From assembly GCA_028753945.1 (NCBI GenBank), contig JAPNXP010000010.1, forward strand, positions 1,057,042-1,121,041: a DNA stretch of 64,000 bases, in the 5' to 3' direction. Source of the DNA: Hexactinellida sp. DTS-2022. Its lineage: Eukaryota; Porifera; Hexactinellida. This document shows positions 59,979 to 64,000 of the stretch, piece after piece. Under the pieces are notes generated by a model, which saw only the letters and a program-made list of their open reading frames with translations, had not been told where the DNA came from and searched no databases. Each line of letters opens with the position of its first letter. The first letter of the stretch is position 1. Both the position numbers and the translations under genes were made by a program.

Positions 59979-60294
59979 AGTGCAATTGATCTCTCATAAT
60001 CGTTGCGACACACAAAGAGGGTAGCATTTGGATAGCTACCTTTTCAGTAGAGTTTGAAACTAGCGCGCTAGTCGCCGCCAGAAATAACGGCATCCAATCC
60101 TCTATCCTTTGACCATCTACTAAGGGTGGTGTAAGCGCGTTTTAGGTATCCAGCGATTTAGAGATCCCCGTCCCTATATCGCTAGCGATTTAGGGATCAA
60201 TTCAGAGATATAGGTACCCCACCCATATATAACCTATAAGCTCAAAAACGCTAGCGATATAGGGATCAATTCGGAGATATAGGGACCCAAGTGC

Positions 60295-60491
60295 CAGGGT
60301 TGCCGTGGGAGTGGAATTTCCCATCCCATTCCCATATGAATCATTTGCAACTTTCCACACATACAAATAGGCTGCTATAACAATTCAGAAAAAATGTCGT
60401 AACTGGTGTAACGGCTTTGTATACTTGTATTGATATCCATAAGGGGTATCCCCACAGGGGAAATCTGATTCCCATACCCACGGCAACCCTG
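60295..60491. mobile_element. MITE nested two levels deep
   Basis: Ends CAGGGTTGCCGTGGG and CCCACGGCAACCCTG, with inner TTCCCAT repeats. hAT-like termini, but flanks CCAAGTGC and GGTCACCC do not match. Confidence 0.7.
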
Positions 60492-60629
60492 GGTCACCCC
60501 ACCCAAGGCCACCCATATATAACCTATAGGCTCAAGGCGTAGTCTTCTATATATTGCCCAAATCCTTCACTATCTTTAGTTTGTGAGTGAAAATAGAAAA
60601 ATAGAAAGTGAAAAATCTAATTCAAAAAT

Positions 60630-60806
60630 AGAAAGAGGATCGATATATTTTGTAAATGCCGTACTCAGGAAGGAGGCAAAATGATACAATGTGCAGATTG
60701 TCAAGAATGGTTTCACAAGAATGTATGCGGATCCCGATACTGGCGTGGACAGATCCAAACTATAAGTTGGCGAGTGAAATTTGCAAAGAAATGTAGTGTT
60801 AGTTAG
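60630..60806 (+). pseudogene. PHD-finger fragment inside a DNA element
   Basis: The plus-strand reading contains IFCKCRTQEGGKMIQCADC followed by QEWFHKNVC, which matches the first two-thirds of a PHD zinc finger (CxC, gkMiqCd.C..WfH..C). The last cysteine pair is not seen before the stop at 60806. PHD fingers read histone tails. They also occur as accessory domains of some animal transposon proteins, so this is either a remnant of the element's own gene or a captured host exon. Confidence 0.55.
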
Positions 60807-61167
60807 GCCTACCGTAGGAAGTATAATTACATATCTATATATCATCAAGTAATCATAGGTACTTTAGATAATTTAGGGCACAGAAACGAGGATACCCAAA
60901 ACACTGGCGTACCTGTATCACTAGCGATTTAGGGACCCCACGACCACAAAACGCTAGCGATATAGGGACCCTACGATCACAAAACGCTAGCGATTTAGGG
61001 ATCCCCGTCCCCATATCGCTAGCGTTTTAGGGACCCAGAGGGCCCAAAACGCTAGCGTTTTAGGGACGGGGATCCCTAAATCGCTGGATACCCAAAACGC
61101 GCTTACAGCGGTATGGAAATGTTCAAGGGTAATGCCATTCTGAGTAAGTGACACTAAATTGTTTTTA

Positions 61168-61323
61168 TGTGACGATTGTAGAAGTTTAATCAGATAATAA
61201 GAAAAACAATTTAAGTGAAGTGCATAACAAACTAACTACTTGTGTGGTATACTTACTTTATATACTACGAGTAGGTATATTATGTTATACAACTAAGAAC
61301 TATGGATTAACATATCTGTTACA
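61168..61323 (-). repeat. 5' LTR of the Gypsy element
   Basis: 156 bp, the same TGTGACGATTG...CTGTTACA ends as the left copy. CGAC follows at 61324-61327 and precedes the left LTR at 55005-55008. Confidence 0.9.
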
Positions 61324-61429
61324 CGACTCATAGGCGTAGCACGCGGTCCGGCTGGTCCGGCTATGGCCGGACCAGTTTTCATTTATTCTACTATATTAAA
61401 TAGGACGGTGCGGTTTTGGCCGGATCACT

Positions 61430-61888
61430 TTAACTGTTTGGCCGGAGATTTTTCAGAGCCGTGCGAAGCCCGTGAGACTGTAGACCAAATTTTCCCCCCA
61501 CACATTCTGTGTCAAGTGAAAAAATCCTTTGATTGTTGTGTGAGGAAAGTTCTCTCTGAAAAGCGTTAATTGATGCCTTTTCAAAGTCGACGATAATGTG
61601 TGAAAGACAAGCTATTTGACATAAATCCTTTATTTTGCGCCACATTATTTTTGTATATGTTCTCACATTTTGATGGCAATGATACAATAAGCTTGGCAAA
61701 ATATATGTCCATTTTCGAAAGAATCTGACCCCCTTTGATCCATGAATAAGATATAATTGAAGAAATAACTTCGGTGTCGCCTTGTATATTCTATCTGATA
61801 ACGTTATTTTTTCTCTACACATTGCCATTGGATTGTATCTTAGAAGACACGATGCTTTGTATGCGTATAACCTTTTTCCAGAATTCAA
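61430..61888 (-). pseudogene. MULE transposase fragment
   Basis: The minus-strand reading of up to 152 codons has KATPKLFLQLYLIHG, IIVDFEKASINAFQ and a W/K-rich linker, the same order as TFKVVPEYFFQLYTIH and IITDFEKAAINYF in the MULE at 48120. It therefore covers the part between the first two catalytic aspartates. The first Asp (ADGTFK in the better copy) is replaced (SDRIYK) and the C-terminal part has decayed. No inverted ends were found around it. It lies just outside the Gypsy element. Confidence 0.65.
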
Positions 61889-61889
61889 G

Positions 61890-62190
61890 GTTTGCCTCTC
61901 TCTGTTTTGTAAAATATCATTTCTGTTTCGTTATCAATTTCTTCTCTATGTAACTCAAGGTACTAAAAAGTAGATTCATCTTGATTTAGACAATCTTCTA
62001 AAATAGATCCAGATTCTGAGCTGGGACTGAGAGTTCTGCTGTAATAGATCGAAAATGTAAGGTCTGCAATTGATCGAATTTTATCAGGTCTGCAAATGTT
62101 GAGATTGAAATGCCTGTAAGCGATCAACTTTTAAGAATTTAATATATTAATTACGTATGTATATACGTAGTTATTGATCTGCTATACCAC
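61890..62190. other. No feature recognised
   Basis: Low-complexity, AT-rich sequence with a possible repeated TGAGATTGAAAT/CTGCAATTGATCGA pattern. Probably intron or intergenic sequence of the downstream gene. Confidence 0.35.
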
Positions 62191-62193
62191 AGG

Positions 62194-62328
62194 CAAGGGC
62201 GGCACGTCCTTTCGAAAAGTGGTACGGCGGAGAATTTTACAGTATATGAATGTGGTACGGCAAAGCTGGCAATCCTGGAAAGTGGTACGGCGCTCGCCGC
62301 ACCAGCCATACCGGGTATGCCGCCCCTG
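62194..62328. mobile_element. MITE with CAAGGGCGGCA ends
   Basis: Ends CAAGGGCGGCAC and GTATGCCGCCCCTG, with GTGGTACGGC repeated three times inside. It abuts the first coding part of the LRR/EGF gene, and CTGACAG at its right edge could serve as a splice acceptor. Confidence 0.6.
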
Positions 62329-62335
62329 ACAGGGG

Positions 62336-63701
62336 TGTATGGAATATACGATGAGTCGGAAATTACTTGCGACAACAATGCTGTGAGAACCTGTACAATC
62401 GAAGCAGATGTCGCAAGCAGGACAAGCTATCTGATAGAGAAATGTTCACTTGAATTAGCACAGACTGGACCTGATATTACATTCACTGTAAATGTACAAG
62501 AAAACAATGGTGCTATAATCCTGGATTTAGCTGATGATATCACGATATTCAATTTGATAACTTATGGCATACTCTCAATTGGATTCAACAGAACTCAAAC
62601 TCAAATCCAACGTCTATATCTAACTAGATCATCAGGTTATCTCTTTTGTCCTTATAATTTATTAAATACTTTCCAAGCCTAACATTTCTTTACATACAGA
62701 ATGCAGCATTCGATTTATTTCCCTCTTTAAACTCGACAAGTATAACCCAAATAGGTTTATACTACCTGAAACTACCTAGTGTAGTAACGATTCTACCCTC
62801 AATGTTAATACTACCTAACTTGGATAGGTTGTCATTGTATCAATCAAAAAACGGAGCATGGTACCATCTTGTTCCCCACAGCTTTGATAACACCCGTATC
62901 CAATATTTATATCTTAGAGGAATACAATATCTCCATAGTTACCATTTTGCTACTTTGACACGTTTGACTACATTGTATTTGAGGGAGTTTTTCACTAATT
63001 TCACTTTTGAAGAGAACGCACTGGAGCCTATATATATTGAGTCTTTAGAAACAAACTTAGATTTTGTAACCGAAGAGACATTTCCTAGTCTGATATTGTT
63101 TCATTTGAGATATTCTCTTGTGACTAATCTCAATCGGACATTTTTTGAGAGACATAAAATGTTAACAACAATTGATGCGCTTTACAATCCATTACATTGT
63201 GACTGTGTGATGGCATGGCTAATTTATGCGACTGGTGATCTTGGCTGGTCAGTTAGTGGCACATGTGATACTCCTACAGACTTGAATGGGAACTCTATCT
63301 CTAATGGTTCCAATTACAATAGCTGTCCAAACCAATCCTATCATTGCTTCGATGTGAGATTCGTTTGTCCTCGTGGCAATATCTGTGTTAATACAGCATA
63401 TAGTGTGTACTGTGATTGTGGACAGGGATACACATTAAACGAAACTAGCAACTGTGAAGATATTAACGAGTGTTCTACTACTCATAAGTGTGAGCATACA
63501 TGTATGAACACTGTTGGTTCGTATATCTGTTCTTGTAACGCTGGATTCACTCTACAATCAGATATGTCATCCTGTGTCTCAGGAGTCAGTCAGCTGATTG
63601 CTCCTTTACTTCTCGCTATCCTCTCTCTCCTCTTCAAATATCGCTTTTATGATCTGTCTTATAAGACGAACTTATATTATTTTTACTTATTTCAAAACTA
63701 A
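62336..63701 (+). CDS. LRR plus EGF membrane or GPI-anchored protein, partial
   Basis: Domains in order: an N-terminal Cys-containing part (from about 62336, SEITCDNNAVRTCTIE), irregular leucine-rich repeats (IQRLYLTRSS..., PNLDRLSLYQSKNG, IQYLYLRGIQYLHSYHF, LTTLYLREF), an LRR C-terminal cap (NPLHCDCVMAWLIYA...CDTP), an EGF-like module (CPRGNICVNTAYSVYCDCG), a calcium-binding EGF (DINEC...CMNTVGSYICSC, matching the Cx[DN]x4[FY]xC hydroxylation consensus) and a C-terminal hydrophobic helix (LIAPLLLAILSLLF). This suits a cell-surface adhesion or recognition protein. The frame changes by one base near 62671-62675: the first piece ends at 62682, while the LRR continues in the next frame (FLYIQNAAFDLFPSL) to join the frame ending at 63701. 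No phase-compatible intron fits, so it is a frameshift or sequence error. The true 5' end lies upstream and is not visible. Confidence 0.75.
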
Positions 63702-63941
63702 TATATAGTTTCTATTTTAGGACTTCTTTTATATTTTATATTTATAATCAAAACTTATATTTACTCAATTTGTGGATGTTTATTTGTGGTTCAAAGGGGT
63801 TGAAGGATGAACAATATTTATATTTAATGAATGAATACATATTCATACATCAAATTTTTCAGGTTTACATAATCACCACCATGTGTTAGGTTTATATTTG
63901 TTTTAAAAAACAAACTACTATTTCAATGTACATATAGTGGA
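63702..63941. other. 3' flank of the LRR/EGF gene
   Basis: AT-rich, with no repeat recognised. A canonical AATAAA signal was not seen near the stop. Confidence 0.35.
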
Positions 63942-64000
63942 GCGATACCCAACCTTTTCAACCGTGGACCTCCTCCCATTGACCGTAATACATCTTGTGG
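63942..64000. mobile_element. hAT-like MITE, cut by the window end
   Basis: GGAGCGATACCCAACCTTTT followed by CAACCGTGGACC and CCATTGACCGTAATACATC matches the family at 9861-9986 and 24056-24431. The right end lies beyond the window. Confidence 0.7.

Larger units (their letters stand above)
60130..61107. mobile_element. DNA element with TGTAAGCGCG ends, carrying a PHD fragment
   Basis: Ends TGTAAGCGCGTTTTAGGTAT and the complement, matching for about 45 bp. Subterminal repeats of CGCTAGCG followed by ATTTAGGGA occur many times at both ends. Flanks GTGG and GCGG do not give a clean duplication, and the family is unassigned. It lies in the gag part of the Gypsy element, itself holds the MITE 60295-60491, and carries a PHD-finger fragment. 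Confidence 0.8.
55009..61323 (-). mobile_element. Ty3/Gypsy LTR retroelement, broken
   Basis: Flanked by short LTRs (55009-55159, 61168-61323) and a 4-bp duplication CGAC. A polypurine tract (AAAGGGAGGTGA on the minus strand) adjoins the 3' LTR. Parts in minus-strand order: gag region (about 61150 down to 59000), two CCHC knuckles (about 58700-58810), aspartic protease with DTGA (about 58550-58650), reverse transcriptase (about 57350-58300, YIDD active site), RNase H (about 56900-57230), and integrase with the zinc domain (about 56400-56560) and core (about 55900-56380). A short C-terminal region follows to 55170. The domain order is that of Ty3/Gypsy. LTR divergence is small (about two substitutions and two short indels), so insertion is fairly recent. 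The element is broken, with several breaks, and two DNA elements are nested in its gag part. Confidence 0.9.

Overview
The window looks like a repeat-rich, AT-rich piece of an early-branching animal genome. A sponge is my best guess, but no ribosomal or mitochondrial marker is present to settle it. The evidence is intron-bearing fragments of fibronectin-III, LRR/EGF and membrane-protein genes, FLYWCH-type Mutator (MULE) transposases, a Ty3/Gypsy element, many hAT MITEs and introns as short as about 40 nt. No bacterial gene organisation, CRISPR array or tRNA/rRNA gene was seen.

Layout. 0-4.2 kb: small palindromic elements plus minus-strand fibronectin-III exons (1.15-1.8 kb). 4.2-28.6 kb: about 18 copies or fragments of one non-coding repeat. 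Each full unit is 0.84-1.45 kb and ends in a ~125-bp near-perfect hairpin; units are separated by a ~57-bp palindromic satellite. This array is punctured by younger insertions: hAT MITEs, a 1.28-kb element with ~440-bp inverted ends, and a 1.86-kb element filled with a 20-bp minisatellite. 28.6-35 kb: long-armed MITEs and a ~4.5-kb inverted duplication whose two arms carry different insertions, one of them Transib-like with CACAGTG ends. 35.3-38.9 kb: a second, cleaner palindrome with two 1,473-bp arms, each holding the same broken gene of a transposase-derived family (HMGXB3/KDZ-like by recall). 39-43.2 kb: MITEs and relics.

Host genes are few: a possible transmembrane exon (43.23 kb), a 655-codon single-exon glycosyltransferase-like gene (44.48-46.45 kb, the best gene here), a possible exon at 50.6 kb, and an LRR/EGF membrane or GPI-anchored protein at the right end (62.3-63.7 kb). 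Between them lie a FLYWCH-MULE transposon with sub-repeated inverted ends (48.1-50.2 kb), a foldback-like composite (51.0-54.9 kb), and a Ty3/Gypsy retroelement (55.0-61.3 kb, minus strand, broken). Two DNA elements sit inside the Gypsy element, one of which carries half a PHD finger.

The window is mainly a record of nested transposition. Twelve hAT-type insertions keep recognisable 8-bp target duplications, several have an empty-site comparator inside the window, and the order of events can be read directly. The most unusual items are the hairpin-ended repeat family with its conserved one-base bulge and co-varying arms, the two large palindromes, and the RSS-heptamer-like Transib element.
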